A stretch of 64,000 nucleotides of DNA from positions 4,028,001-4,092,000 of the forward strand of contig NZ_CP056032.1 of NCBI RefSeq assembly GCF_013375035.1. Reading direction: 5' to 3'. Source of the stretch: Spirosoma sp. KUDC1026. Its GTDB lineage: Bacteria; Bacteroidota; Bacteroidia; Cytophagales; Spirosomataceae. This document shows positions 16,223-25,763 of this stretch, in pieces; the first letter of the stretch is position 1, and every line of letters starts with the position of its first letter. Both the position numbers and the translations under genes were made by a program. The notes beneath the pieces were generated by a model. It saw only the letters and a list, made by a program, of their open reading frames with translations. It did no database searches and was not told the origin of the DNA.

Positions 16223-17299
16223 ATGACACAGATAAACCACGTTTCGACCCATTCCACGAGTACTCAGGCTCCGCTTTCGCCTACTCCAGCGGCCAGTTTG
16301 CCACAGGACGAGACCTGGCGTAAGTCTATCCCAGCGCAGGTGTTTCTGAACCATTTCTTCGCCATGGATTATCATATCCAGCATCAGAACGACCTGTCCG
16401 ATCTGGCTAAATTTCCCGTTTTCCAGCAGTTCTACGGTCGCGCGACCGACGAGAACCGGAAGGCGCTGGAAAAGCTCCTGCTGAATAGCTGGAGTGCGGA
16501 GTATGCCCTTCGGATTACGCCCGTTGTCAACGACGAACAGTACTTGCAGAGCTCGCTGCACTGGACGTTCCCTCAGGCGTACTACAGTGCCCTGTTCAGC
16601 GCCCGGGCCTTTCTGGCCGTGCAGGGTGTTAATGTCAGCAATGAAGAACTGATCCGCAAACGGATTGGCAACGCCGTCGTGCGGGGTTACTACCCGGCTT
16701 CGATTGGTTATTATGCGCTGGGGCCAATCAACAGCTACCGCATTCAGCGACTGCCGATGGCCAAACGATTCAGCGTAGCGGCTAAAACAGACCTGCTGTT
16801 GCCTTCGCGCTCGGGTCTGGCGCAGGCGGAGCTGGCTCAGTTCCTGAAAACAACCCGCGATCAGCGCGTGAAAGCGCTGCGGTCAGCAATCCAGAATAAC
16901 CCAAAGACGGCGCTACGTAGCCCCAAAACAGGTGAGATCCTGCAGAAATTCAGCGTTGAGCAGTACAAGCAACTGGCAAAGCAAATTGGTTACACGACGT
17001 ATTTTGATATGCTGAGCCGTCTGCGTATTTCATCGACCAATCGGGAGATCGAACGCTTTGTCGATTCGGAAATTGACGTGAAGCTGTTTCACCAGAGTCT
17101 GGTCAACATCGTAGCCCACGTCAACGCCGTGCACGAAGCGTATATCGCCAAGGCATTGGGTGCCCCTGCGTACCGGCAGTTGGTGGCGAAACTACCCGCT
17201 TATTTACAGGAAAGCTTCGTTCGGGAACGGATGAATACCCTTATTCTACCCATGATCGAGCAGCGGCCCGAGGAACCGTCTCTGCGGATGGCGGCTTAA
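16223..17299 (+). CDS. Conserved-looking protein of unknown function
   Basis: 358 aa, soluble and largely alpha-helical, with no signal peptide. A segment at about 112-135 (TFPQAYYSALFSARAFLAVQGV) resembles the helical Y-Y-A-x-F-x-A-R-A pattern of HEPN-like domains, but this is weak. The N-terminal 30 residues are low-complexity Ser/Thr/Pro. No catalytic motif stands out. It is followed by its own terminator and is not in an operon. The function is unknown. Confidence 0.7.
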   Translation: MTQINHVSTHSTSTQAPLSPTPAASLPQDETWRKSIPAQVFLNHFFAMDYHIQHQNDLSDLAKFPVFQQFYGRATDENRKALEKLLLNSWSAEYALRITPVVNDEQYLQSSLHWTFPQAYYSALFSARAFLAVQGVNVSNEELIRKRIGNAVVRGYYPASIGYYALGPINSYRIQRLPMAKRFSVAAKTDLLLPSRSGLAQAELAQFLKTTRDQRVKALRSAIQNNPKTALRSPKTGEILQKFSVEQYKQLAKQIGYTTYFDMLSRLRISSTNREIERFVDSEIDVKLFHQSLVNIVAHVNAVHEAYIAKALGAPAYRQLVAKLPAYLQESFVRERMNTLILPMIEQRPEEPSLRMAA

Positions 17300-17349
17300 A
17301 GTAATCCTTCCCCTCGAAGGCCGATAACACGATTAAAGCATTACTTCTG

Positions 17350-17385
17350 AAGCGCCGTTCAATGATATTCCATTGAACGGCGCTT
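17350..17385 (+). terminator. Intrinsic terminator after the unknown protein gene
   Basis: A 15-bp stem, AAGCGCCGTTCAATG (17350-17364) with CATTGAACGGCGCTT (17371-17385), a 6-nt loop, then TTGTT. The rest of the gap up to 17640 shows no gene; an upstream in-frame extension of the next gene is unlike protein. Confidence 0.85.
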
Positions 17386-17640
17386 TTGTTATTCAGGCCG
17401 ATCTCAATCACACAGGGTTCGGGTATCTGTCACTTCCGACCGGCAATATGCATCCTAAACAACCGGCTCATGAACAGGCAATTATACGCTTCACCAATTA
17501 GTGTGACTTTAGGAAAAATAACCTGTTCAGGAAAAGTAATTCTGGATAGATATTTGCTTAATGCCATAGACAGACACTACGTGTTTCCATCCACTCGATT
17601 ACGTTCAACTTACTTACAATTATTTTTCTTTTTTCAGCCT

Positions 17641-18738
17641 ATGGTAACACCCTCTACTCACCTGACGTCAAGTTACTTTCCAGGGATACAGGGGCTCAGA
17701 GCCGTAGCCTGTCTCCTGGTTGTATTCTTTCACCTGGCTATGTTGCTGGACAGAACCTACCAGCTGCCGATTCTTAATACGTTCTTTTCGCAGGGGTACG
17801 CGGGTGTCGACCTGTTCTTTGTCATCAGCGGTTTTGTCATTGCCCACAGCAGTAGGAGCCTGATTGGCCAGCCGACTACATTCCGTACGTACTGGCTCAA
17901 GCGGCTTGTCCGTATTTATCCTATGTACTGGCTGGTGCTACTGCCAACGCTGGCGGGCGTTCTGCTCACAGGCTCATCAGACAAAATCCCCGCCGGTTCG
18001 GTGCTGGACGTGTTTGCACACTGGACCTCCACGGCCCTGCTCCTGCCGGGGCACGACGCCATAAACGGTGTGAGTTGGTCGCTGAGCTACGAATTGTATT
18101 TCTACGGCGTATTTAGCCTGTTGATTTTGTCGCCCCGCCTGTGGGTTGTCCCGGCCGGCATTGGTCTGGGAACGCTGCTCATGATGCGCGAACCCGTAAC
18201 AGGCACTTTCGTTAACGATTTTCTGCTGAGCCCCTTCAATCTGGAGTTTGGCCTGGGTGTGCTGGTCTGGTCTATCAACCAGCGGACCATACTTTCGACA
18301 CGCCTGAGTCTGGCGCTCCTCGTCGCGTCGGTTCTGGGTGTCGTATTTTTTCAGGCGACGGTTACGAACGAAGATCATCTTCAGCGCGTGCTGGTCTTTG
18401 GCAGCTCGTCGTTCCTGCTGCTGCTGGGCGTACTCGGACTGGATAGTCAAGACTTGCTGCGGGTTCCGGTCTGGCTGGGTAAACTGGGCGATGCGTCGTA
18501 CATGCTGTATCTGATCCACTGCCCAACGCTGATCATTGCCAACAAACTCATTAAACCGCTGGTGCTGGACCCTTTTTCTGTACTGACGCTGAATCTGGCG
18601 CTGGTTGTCCTGATCAACTGGAGCAGCGTTTACCTGCACGAGCATCTGGAGAAACCGGTTATGAAGTCGCTTCTTCGGCGGCTGCTCCCTGTCCGGCCCC
18701 AAGTCGTCATGCCCACTCCTGATCCTGTTGCCGCCTAG
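17641..18738 (+). CDS. Acyltransferase family 3 membrane protein
   Basis: 365 aa from the ATG at 17641; the reading open since 17386 adds 85 residues with no family resemblance. About ten hydrophobic helices. Acyltransferase-3 signatures: FPGIQGLRAVACLLVVFFHL near the N-terminus (the family R and the FH motif) and GYAGVDLFFVISGFVI. Also WSLSYELYFY in the middle. Such proteins O-acylate cell-surface polysaccharides, lipids or peptidoglycan from the cytoplasmic acyl-CoA pool. No glycan cluster is adjacent, so the acceptor is unknown. Confidence 0.9.
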   Translation: MVTPSTHLTSSYFPGIQGLRAVACLLVVFFHLAMLLDRTYQLPILNTFFSQGYAGVDLFFVISGFVIAHSSRSLIGQPTTFRTYWLKRLVRIYPMYWLVLLPTLAGVLLTGSSDKIPAGSVLDVFAHWTSTALLLPGHDAINGVSWSLSYELYFYGVFSLLILSPRLWVVPAGIGLGTLLMMREPVTGTFVNDFLLSPFNLEFGLGVLVWSINQRTILSTRLSLALLVASVLGVVFFQATVTNEDHLQRVLVFGSSSFLLLLGVLGLDSQDLLRVPVWLGKLGDASYMLYLIHCPTLIIANKLIKPLVLDPFSVLTLNLALVVLINWSSVYLHEHLEKPVMKSLLRRLLPVRPQVVMPTPDPVAA

Positions 18739-18755
18739 AGTGGGACACCCAATTA

Positions 18756-18798
18756 ACGGAACAGCCCCAATGACCTCAGTTCACTGGGGCTGTTCCGT
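18756..18798. terminator. Bidirectional terminator
   Basis: Arms ACGGAACAGCCCCA and TGGGGCTGTTCCGT with an approximately 15-nt loop, placed between the convergent acyltransferase and isomerase-like genes, with T-rich flanks. Confidence 0.85.
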
Positions 18799-18820
18799 TT
18801 CAGAACGTACTCATTTGTTC

Positions 18821-19657
18821 TTAATAGTTCAGTTTGGCCAGGTATTCGAAATCGTAGCGGGCGCTTTCCATGGCCGTTTTGGGGTATTCTTCCTGCTCGA
18901 CAAAGAAGTATTTCACGCCTGATTTCTTCATGTTCTGCAGCATCTCTTTAATATTGATGTTGCCTTTCCCGAACTCAGTGCTTTCCTGTTTCGCCCGGTC
19001 CATATCCTTCAAATGCCAGAGCGGAAAACGGCCGGGATATTTGTTGAAATAAGCCACCGGGTCATTACCCGTCACGATTACCCAGCCCAGATCCAGTTCC
19101 ATTTTCACCAGCTTGGGATCGGTATTGGTCAGCAGGATGTCATACAGGGGTTTGCCGTCAACCACCTTGAACTCATAGTCGTGGTTGTGGTAGCCAAAGG
19201 TGATGTTCGCTTTCTGGCACACCTCGGCGGCTTTCGTGAACGTATCGGCACAGCGTTTGTAGTTATCGACGGTCTGCCCTTCCGACGGAAGCGACGAACA
19301 GATCAGGTACTCCTGCCCTGACTCGGCCGCCTGATCAACGGTCTTCTGCCAGTTTTCGTCGATGGCGACGTGGCCGCTCCGTAACGTCATGCCTAGATCA
19401 CTGGCTACGTTCTTCATTTCTTTAGGCTGTAGACCGTAGTAAAGCCCTTTCGCGCTACGGGCCGATTCCAGCTGTTTATAGCCAATTTTAGCCAGCTCTT
19501 TCAGCGTCCCAACCGCGTCGTCCAGCATCTCTTTCCGGACAGTGTACAGTTGAATACCGACATTCTTGACCGTAGCAGCCTGGCTGAGCTGGGGTAATAA
19601 AAGGGCTCCGAGAGTTGCTCCGCCCGCTGTTTTCAGAAATTGACGTCTTGTGTCCAT
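18821..19657 (-). CDS. Tat-exported sugar phosphate isomerase/epimerase-like TIM barrel
   Basis: 278 aa from the ATG at 19657. The N-terminus is a twin-arginine signal (MDTRRQFLKTAGGATLGALLLP), so the protein should be exported folded. The rest is an AP-endonuclease-2-type TIM barrel (NVGIQLYTVRKEMLDDAVGTLKELAKIGYKQLE; FGYHNHDYEF; VKMELDLGWV; PLWHLKDMD; FVEQEEYP) with the acidic and histidine residues expected at the metal site. Secreted members are common in Bacteroidota and are linked in some species to 3-keto-sugar metabolism, an inference here. A 931-bp reading from 19750 overlaps the next promoter and was rejected. Confidence 0.88.
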   Translation of the reverse strand: MDTRRQFLKTAGGATLGALLLPQLSQAATVKNVGIQLYTVRKEMLDDAVGTLKELAKIGYKQLESARSAKGLYYGLQPKEMKNVASDLGMTLRSGHVAIDENWQKTVDQAAESGQEYLICSSLPSEGQTVDNYKRCADTFTKAAEVCQKANITFGYHNHDYEFKVVDGKPLYDILLTNTDPKLVKMELDLGWVIVTGNDPVAYFNKYPGRFPLWHLKDMDRAKQESTEFGKGNINIKEMLQNMKKSGVKYFFVEQEEYPKTAMESARYDFEYLAKLNY

Positions 19658-19804
19658 AAAATTCTTAGCCGGGCTACGCAGCCCCTTTTCCCAGCTAAGG
19701 TAAGCAAGCAGACAGCGGTATCTACTGCTGCCACCGTATTCGATTCCCAACCTTATGAACCGGCTACAGTTACACTCCCAGTACTTTGTTACTGGCGACG
19801 TTTC

Positions 19805-20572
19805 ATGCGATTTCCGTTTCTCTTATTCATTCTGCTTCCGATTTCTTGCTACGTATCGGCCCAGCAAACCCGCCTGCTGGATCCTAATACGATTGGCTGG
19901 TTTACCTACAACGGCGATCACAAACTCGGCAAACGCTGGGAGCTGCACACCGAATACCAATGGCGTCGTACGGATTTTCTGCACAGTATGCAGCAGAGCC
20001 TGGCGCGGGTAGGGACTAATTACCAGCTAAACGACCGCGTCTCGGTGGGTGGCGGGTACACCAACCTGACTACCTATCCCTACGGCGATTACCCCGAAGA
20101 CGACGTGATGACGTTCGAACACCGGTCGTACGAGGACCTTAACATCAGTGATCAATTGGGTCTGGTCAGCCTGTCGCATCGCTTCCGGCTCGAACAGCGC
20201 TGGTTGAGCGTAGGGGCCGACGCCAATCCGCGTGACATCGTTGACTGGGAATTTCAGAACCGAATTCGGTATCAGATTTCGGGCAAAATTCCGCTCCAGG
20301 GTCAGCGCATCGACAACGGCGAGTTCTACGCCAATTTCTTCGCCGAGCTATTCATCGGCTTCGGCCAGAACGTAGGTAATGACATATTCAACCAGAACCG
20401 ACTGTCGGCGGGGCCGGGCTACCAGATTCGGGACAACCTGAAGCTGGAATTGAATTACATCAACCAGATCAAGCAGCACGCTACGCCCGAACCCACCTCC
20501 GACCGGCCGGTTTTCGAGATCAACAACGGCTTCCGGCTGAACGTCGTTTATAACCTCGACTTCACCAAATAG
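19805..20572 (+). CDS. DUF2490 family outer-membrane protein
   Basis: 255 aa from the ATG at 19805. A signal peptide (MRFPFLLFILLPISCYVSAQ) precedes a beta-rich protein of alternating polar and hydrophobic residues (WELHTEYQWRRTDFL, SLSHRFRLEQRWLS, LELNYINQIKQ). The order and length fit DUF2490, predicted small outer-membrane barrels of unknown role. The 19640 reading has a 55-residue non-signal extension. It is divergent from the isomerase-like gene and ends at a strong hairpin. Confidence 0.83.
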   Translation: MRFPFLLFILLPISCYVSAQQTRLLDPNTIGWFTYNGDHKLGKRWELHTEYQWRRTDFLHSMQQSLARVGTNYQLNDRVSVGGGYTNLTTYPYGDYPEDDVMTFEHRSYEDLNISDQLGLVSLSHRFRLEQRWLSVGADANPRDIVDWEFQNRIRYQISGKIPLQGQRIDNGEFYANFFAELFIGFGQNVGNDIFNQNRLSAGPGYQIRDNLKLELNYINQIKQHATPEPTSDRPVFEINNGFRLNVVYNLDFTK

Positions 20573-20614
20573 CCGAAGCCCCGTTAATGTTTTACCATCA
20601 ACGGGGCTTCGGCT
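20571..20614. terminator. Bidirectional terminator
   Basis: Arms AGCCGAAGCCCCGTT and AACGGGGCTTCGGCT (20571-20614) with a loop of about 14 nt, between the convergent DUF2490 gene and the GDSL esterase gene. The left arm overlaps the DUF2490 stop codon. Confidence 0.85.
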
Positions 20615-20641
20615 GTAGAGCCAACTTGGGCTATTTCCTTT

Positions 20642-21301
20642 CTATTTCCCGGCTGTCAGTACCGCCTTCATCTGATCGGCGACGAATTGATTTCCCTTTT
20701 CGTTGAGATGCACCCGGTCGGTAGTCAGGACCCCCCGATCTTTGTTTTCAGGATTGTTTTTCAAGTCATACTCCTGAAACGCTTTCCGCAAATCAACCAA
20801 CGGCAGGTTATAGCGGGTGGCCAGGTCACGGATAAAGGCGCTGTACTGATTCAGGTCGCCGTCCTGCTGGTTGGTCATGTCCGTTTTCTCGCCAATGGCT
20901 GCGGGCGTGCACAGAACAACGCGGATGTTATTCGCTTGTAGCTTTTTAATCACCGCTTCGTAAAACCGGACAAACTTGTCGGGGTCGGTTCCGGTACCGC
21001 TGCTGGCCTTATGCCATACGTCGTTAACGCCTACCCAGATGACAACTACATCCGGTTTTTTGGCTAGTACGTCGTCTTCCATCCGCAGGTACAGGTCGTA
21101 GATTTTGTTGCCGCCAATGCCCGCGCCAATGAGTTCAAACTGATCGGCGGGCAGCGTCTTTTTCAGCATATCAATGTAGCCGCCGGGATTAACGCCCGCT
21201 TGGGTAATGGAATCGCCGAAGAAAACGACCCGGGTTGGTTTACTGATGAACGCCGTTGACAGCAGCAGGATAAATGCAAATAAATAGATGCCGGTACGCA
21301 T
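20642..21301 (-). CDS. SGNH/GDSL-family secreted esterase
   Basis: 219 aa with an N-terminal signal (MRTGIYLFAFILLLSTAFIS). Block I is FFGDSITQAG with S31 as nucleophile; block III is IWVGVNDVWH; block V is TDRVHLNEKGN, giving Asp and His. The family removes acyl groups from sugars or lipids. It is 138 bp downstream of the FAD oxidoreductase on the same strand and may be the last gene of the utilisation operon, but a separate promoter is possible. Confidence 0.88.
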   Translation of the reverse strand: MRTGIYLFAFILLLSTAFISKPTRVVFFGDSITQAGVNPGGYIDMLKKTLPADQFELIGAGIGGNKIYDLYLRMEDDVLAKKPDVVVIWVGVNDVWHKASSGTGTDPDKFVRFYEAVIKKLQANNIRVVLCTPAAIGEKTDMTNQQDGDLNQYSAFIRDLATRYNLPLVDLRKAFQEYDLKNNPENKDRGVLTTDRVHLNEKGNQFVADQMKAVLTAGK

Positions 21302-21439
21302 GGTTTTAGTAATGATAGCAGCGGTTAAAAAAGCCAGTCAAAAATAGTGATTCGCCCTTGTAGGTTATCATTACCGCTGTAAAGTCAGTTCGCCCATGCA
21401 TCTACCCGGTACGTTTTTCGCGACAATCGAAACGTCACA

Positions 21440-23737
21440 TCACTCTTCATAACACCGGATTTCCAGCAGGGCAGCCGGTGCCGACTTCGTCTGCGCATCA
21501 CCGTTGACGCCTTTCAAATGGACGGTCAGACTACTTGTCTGTAGGGGCGTATCAAAACGGATTGTGTTACGACTTTGGTAGTTGTTCGTAGTGCTGAATA
21601 CCTGCTCCCGCCGGTCGTTGCAAAGCACGTAATCACTGACGCAGAACGGCGAGGCCGTTTCGGGATGAGTCATCAGGACGGTTTCCATAGGATGGTCGAA
21701 ATCACTATCGAAGCAAAGCTCTACCCGACTGATACGTTGTGTGACCGGCCAGGTCAGCGTCACCGTCGGATTGGGATCGGCGGGGTCAGCAACGTAGGCA
21801 TTTGGCTGATTTGTCGGGCGCTGGATACCATTACGCAAGTTTTCGACGCCGAACAAACTCAGTCCCGGCTCGATACGCATAGCGATGTTGTGGCCTTTCG
21901 GCCGCCGTTCGGGGCACCAGAACTCGAACGTATCGACGCCAATATCTTCCGTTGGCTCCTGCTTGCCGTAATTCGATACGGCAGGGTTAGTTTTGTTAAA
22001 GACCGACAGGACGCCCGTTACGCGTAACTGGCTGTACTGCAACTGAACGTGCTCGTTTTTCAGGAACGTAACAAACACGTAGCACGGCTCGGCGATGGTA
22101 GCCGTGAACGGCAGCTTCAATTCCTGCTTTCCTTTTTTCAGCACCAATGTCAACGTTTCCAGCGTTACGTCGGGCGTGTGGTTATCTGCCCGGCTGCTTT
22201 GGCGCAACTCAACGGTCAGCTCGGTATCCTGATCGGCCGTAACAAATACGGTCAGCTGCGGCATCGGTCCGGCAGGAACAGGCAGCATCTGCGCCGAGGA
22301 TGACGTTAGCGGCTGAAGTGGCCCGTCGGGCGGCAGTTGATTCAGCACGAGTTCGCTGGACGCGCTTAGGGTAGCCTGCCTGGCCAGGTCGGCCTGATCG
22401 TGCAGTAGAATACCCGGAAGGTGCTGCCCGGTTTTCAACAATTCCCGTTGCAGTTCCTGCATCCGCGCGGGCTCGTTCAGCCCGCGCGGATGCAGTCCAT
22501 TACGTGTGCAGAGCGCAGCCGCCATGCCCACCGCCTGCCCGCCGTGGGCGCTCGTACCCATCACCCGCGACGACCCAAACGCGACGTGCGACGCGCTGAT
22601 AATCCGTCCGGCCAGGAACAGATTGCTGACGTTCCGGCTGTAATAACAGCGGTACGGAATTCCGTAAATGCCCTTGCTGTGCCACTGATTGCAGCCCGGT
22701 TTTTCAGAAAAAACGCCGTCGGCGGGGTGCAGGTCGATGGACCAGCCGCCAAACGCTACGGCGTCGGGCTGGGTGCGTTGTTCGACAATATCCTGCTGCC
22801 GGAGGATGTAATCGCCTTCGAACCGGCGGCTCTCGCGCTTACCCGGTATCTGACCGACCCATTCCAGGGTCATCGTCTCCGCTTCGGGAAACTGGCCGGA
22901 GTTTTTGATGTAATTCCAGACGCCGTACACCACTTTCCAGAGTTCCCACTTGATCGCTTCCGTGTCGTGCACGGTGTCCAGCCGACCGCCGTATTCCAGC
23001 CACCAGAGCTGGCACCCCTGCTCTTTGGCAGTAAACCGACGATAGCGTGGGATTTTCGTAATGTCCTGTAGGGCGTAGGATGGCGGAATGAACCGTACGG
23101 GCTTACCGGTATCTTTGGTGTAGAAATATAAGGAGTGGCCCAGCAATTCGCCGTACTCAGCGGAGGGCGCGAATTTTTCGTCAAACTCAGCCTGCGGTTC
23201 GGCGCCCATCCGGAAGGCAGCCCCGGCCTGAAACGCGACGACACCGTCCCCCGACGCGTCGCAGAACAGCGGGGCCACCAGGTCGTACTGTGTACTATTC
23301 TGGCTGCAAAACGCCTTTACCGACGTAATCGTCGTCGCATCGGCTTTCGCGACGTCGTACACCGCCGTGTTCAGAAACAGCTTGATATAGGGTTCGGCAA
23401 TAACCTTCTCCAGTAGAATCGTATCGAGAATGAGCGGGTTTCCTTCCGGATTGCGGTACAGGTTGTCGAGCAGGATTTCGTCGATAACGCCCCCCTCCCG
23501 CGCCCAGCGGTTGTTGTTGCCCATGTGCGACGTAGCGCCCAGCACCCAGAGCCGCACCTCCGACGAGGCATTACCGCCCAGCACCGGCCTGTCCTGCACC
23601 AATGTTACACGAATACCCGCCCTGGCCGCCGTAATGGCACAGCAAACACCCGACAACCCTCCTCCTATCACCACTAAATCTGCTTCGTGCCGTACTGTCT
23701 TTAGCGGACGACTATCGACTGCTTGTTCGCGTATCAT
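21440..23737 (-). CDS. FAD-dependent oxidoreductase of the utilisation locus
   Basis: 765 aa. The N-terminal FAD-binding Rossmann motif is LVVIGGGLSGVCCAITAARAG (residues 20-40), followed by GGNASSEVRLWVLGATSHMG. It matches secreted or cytoplasmic Bacteroidota FAD-oxidoreductases of sugar loci, often fused to a C-terminal beta-sandwich; here the last about 250 residues are beta-rich and have no catalytic motif. No signal peptide is seen. The start overlaps the GH2 stop by 26 bp, so translation is probably coupled. A 17-bp perfect inverted repeat lies inside the gene (22457-22495). The substrate is unknown; oxidation of a sugar hydroxyl is an inference. Confidence 0.82.
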   Translation of the reverse strand: MIREQAVDSRPLKTVRHEADLVVIGGGLSGVCCAITAARAGIRVTLVQDRPVLGGNASSEVRLWVLGATSHMGNNNRWAREGGVIDEILLDNLYRNPEGNPLILDTILLEKVIAEPYIKLFLNTAVYDVAKADATTITSVKAFCSQNSTQYDLVAPLFCDASGDGVVAFQAGAAFRMGAEPQAEFDEKFAPSAEYGELLGHSLYFYTKDTGKPVRFIPPSYALQDITKIPRYRRFTAKEQGCQLWWLEYGGRLDTVHDTEAIKWELWKVVYGVWNYIKNSGQFPEAETMTLEWVGQIPGKRESRRFEGDYILRQQDIVEQRTQPDAVAFGGWSIDLHPADGVFSEKPGCNQWHSKGIYGIPYRCYYSRNVSNLFLAGRIISASHVAFGSSRVMGTSAHGGQAVGMAAALCTRNGLHPRGLNEPARMQELQRELLKTGQHLPGILLHDQADLARQATLSASSELVLNQLPPDGPLQPLTSSSAQMLPVPAGPMPQLTVFVTADQDTELTVELRQSSRADNHTPDVTLETLTLVLKKGKQELKLPFTATIAEPCYVFVTFLKNEHVQLQYSQLRVTGVLSVFNKTNPAVSNYGKQEPTEDIGVDTFEFWCPERRPKGHNIAMRIEPGLSLFGVENLRNGIQRPTNQPNAYVADPADPNPTVTLTWPVTQRISRVELCFDSDFDHPMETVLMTHPETASPFCVSDYVLCNDRREQVFSTTNNYQSRNTIRFDTPLQTSSLTVHLKGVNGDAQTKSAPAALLEIRCYEE
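22457..22495. repeat. 17-bp inverted repeat inside a coding region
   Basis: Arms CTGCATCCGCGCGGGCT (22457-22473) and AGCCCGCGCGGATGCAG (22479-22495) are perfectly complementary around a 5-nt loop, CGTTC. It sits in the FAD oxidoreductase coding sequence, where it encodes the stretch LHPRGLNEPARMQ. Confidence 0.9.
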
Positions 23738-25763
23738 TCGTTAAATCAATTAATTGCGTAAGAATAGAAAAGCTCGTTGGTTTAATAACCTCAATCGTAA
23801 GTGTCTTCTCAAAGCCACGAACGGACAGGGTCAGCTCAGCGCTTTGCCCCGGCTGGAGATCCGGAATCGACACCGTCTGGTTGTTGGTTTTCAGTTTATA
23901 CTGCCGGATAGCATAGGCGGGAAAGTCATTCCGGGCCGTAATACGCAGCTTGAGCGTATGGACACCCGCCGGACCAAGCATCCAGCTTTCCCGCTCCACC
24001 GTCAGCGGAGCCATACCGGTCTGGTGGGTTTTGTAGAGCGGTCGCTTGGTCCGGTCGGGCTCGACAAGCCCCCAGGGGCGGTAGCCGTTGGCGTTGGTGC
24101 CCTGATATCGGCTCTGGTAATCGTTGAACGCCCACCAGGATGCGCCAATCACGTAGGGCAACTGCCGCACGTCGCTGAGGAATTTGTCAAGATGAGTCAC
24201 CTGCCCTGCCTCACCATCCTTCCCGTCGGCGCGGGTGCCGTATTCGCTGATAAAAATGGGTTTATTCGGATAGAGCGCGTGAATGTGTTTCAGGATAGCC
24301 AGGTGATTGCCGTACGTATTGGTCGACACGAAATCGCAGTACTGCGAGGCTTCGTCTTCGGGCTTCTTCGGCAGGATATTCAGTCGCATCGACGCGAAGG
24401 TATACAGGCGGGTGGGGTCCAGCTCGCGGGCGTAGGCAATCATGTCTTTCGTCCACCGCTGCCCGGCGGGCTGTTCAGAGAGGTATTCGTTTCCGACGCT
24501 GTAGGCAATCACGCTGGGGTGATTCCAGTCGCGCTCGGCCATCTCCCGAAACTGCTGCCGGAATTTAGTCCGTATGGTGTCGTTATCCATTTGGGTGGGC
24601 GTCAGCTGCCAGTTGCCCGCTTCGGCAATGATCAGCATCCCGTTCCGGTCGGCCCAGTCGTAGATTGTTTCCGAGGGGGTGTAATGCGTCAGGCGCTGCA
24701 GCTCCATACCGGCTTCTTTCATCAGACGCATGTCTTTCTCCACCACCCAGTCGGGTTCGAGTGAACCCAGTCCCGGATAATCGACCACTCGGTTCCCACC
24801 CGCCATTTTAATGGGCTGCCCGTTAAGCAGCAGTTGGGTGCTACGTACCTCCACCTTTCGGATGCCGAAATTGGTTTGTACCGTATCGTCGCCAGTACTC
24901 ACCCGCAGGACATATAACGTGGGCTGATCCACGCTCCACAATTTAACGTCAGCGGCTTTCAGCATCGTTTCGGCTTCCAGTATGCCCAGTTGACCCGCGG
25001 CTACCGAGCTGGTTTGGGCCGTCCATTTCACCGCGACGGGTTTTCCATCCTGTTGTACCAGAAAAGCCAGCTTCGGTGCCACTGCCTGACCGGTCGCGTT
25101 GCGAATCCGGGTTTTTACCCGTAGCGTAGCCGTGCCTTTCGCCAGATCGGGCACCGCTTCAACCTTGACGTTGTCAACATACACCGCTGGTTCAACAGTC
25201 AGGTAAACCGGGCGGATGAGCCCCCCGTAGTTGAGCCAGCCCATAAACGGGTCGTTAGGTTCGCCGTTGTCTTTGGCACCGGGGATGGTTCCGGGGCGCC
25301 AGGTATTGTTGTTGACCGAAATCACCAGATTATTATTATCCGCCTTTAGCTGGTCGGTTACGTCAAGCTGAAACGGCGTGTAGCCCCCCTCGTGGGTACC
25401 GACTTTCTGCCCGTTCAACCAGACGGTACACTGGTAATAAACCGCATCGAAGTGCAGCAACACCCGCTTTCCACTGGTGGGTTGCCAAGGGAAATTGCGT
25501 CGGTACCAGACGGTCCCGGTATAGAACTGGTAGCGCGAGTCAACCGAAAAACAGTGCGGTACGGTCACCTTATCCCAGCGGGCCAGCGATAACTCCGGCG
25601 CGAACCATTTCCGCTCGGCCCCGACCTCGGCGGGATCCATGGCAAAGTGCCACTCGCCCTGCAACGGAATTGCGTCGGGCTGGCGAATGGTGTATTGGCT
25701 AAAAGCGGGCAGGCTGAGCACCAGACAAACCAGCGGTATCAGCAGACAGCGTAATACGTTCAT
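23712..25763 (-). CDS. Glycoside hydrolase family 2 protein
   Basis: 683 aa with a signal peptide (MNVLRCLLIPLVCLVLSLPAFSQ). It has the GH2 jelly-roll and immunoglobulin-like domains (VWYRRNFPWQ, VWLNGQKVGTHEGGYTPFQLDV), then a TIM barrel. The acid/base is E426 in AYSVGNEYLS and the nucleophile is E507 in PIFISEYGTRAD. NRVVDYPG precedes the barrel as in beta-glucuronidases; a galactosidase or mannosidase cannot be excluded. It is periplasmic or cell-surface. Start overlaps the SSS stop by ATGA, and the stop overlaps the FAD gene. Confidence 0.92.
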   Translation of the reverse strand: MNVLRCLLIPLVCLVLSLPAFSQYTIRQPDAIPLQGEWHFAMDPAEVGAERKWFAPELSLARWDKVTVPHCFSVDSRYQFYTGTVWYRRNFPWQPTSGKRVLLHFDAVYYQCTVWLNGQKVGTHEGGYTPFQLDVTDQLKADNNNLVISVNNNTWRPGTIPGAKDNGEPNDPFMGWLNYGGLIRPVYLTVEPAVYVDNVKVEAVPDLAKGTATLRVKTRIRNATGQAVAPKLAFLVQQDGKPVAVKWTAQTSSVAAGQLGILEAETMLKAADVKLWSVDQPTLYVLRVSTGDDTVQTNFGIRKVEVRSTQLLLNGQPIKMAGGNRVVDYPGLGSLEPDWVVEKDMRLMKEAGMELQRLTHYTPSETIYDWADRNGMLIIAEAGNWQLTPTQMDNDTIRTKFRQQFREMAERDWNHPSVIAYSVGNEYLSEQPAGQRWTKDMIAYARELDPTRLYTFASMRLNILPKKPEDEASQYCDFVSTNTYGNHLAILKHIHALYPNKPIFISEYGTRADGKDGEAGQVTHLDKFLSDVRQLPYVIGASWWAFNDYQSRYQGTNANGYRPWGLVEPDRTKRPLYKTHQTGMAPLTVERESWMLGPAGVHTLKLRITARNDFPAYAIRQYKLKTNNQTVSIPDLQPGQSAELTLSVRGFEKTLTIEVIKPTSFSILTQLIDLTNDTRTSSR

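Noticed and set aside
17386..17640. Upstream in-frame extension of the acyltransferase
   Set aside because: It starts inside the terminator of the previous gene and the 85 residues have no acyltransferase features. The ATG at 17641 fits the family start.
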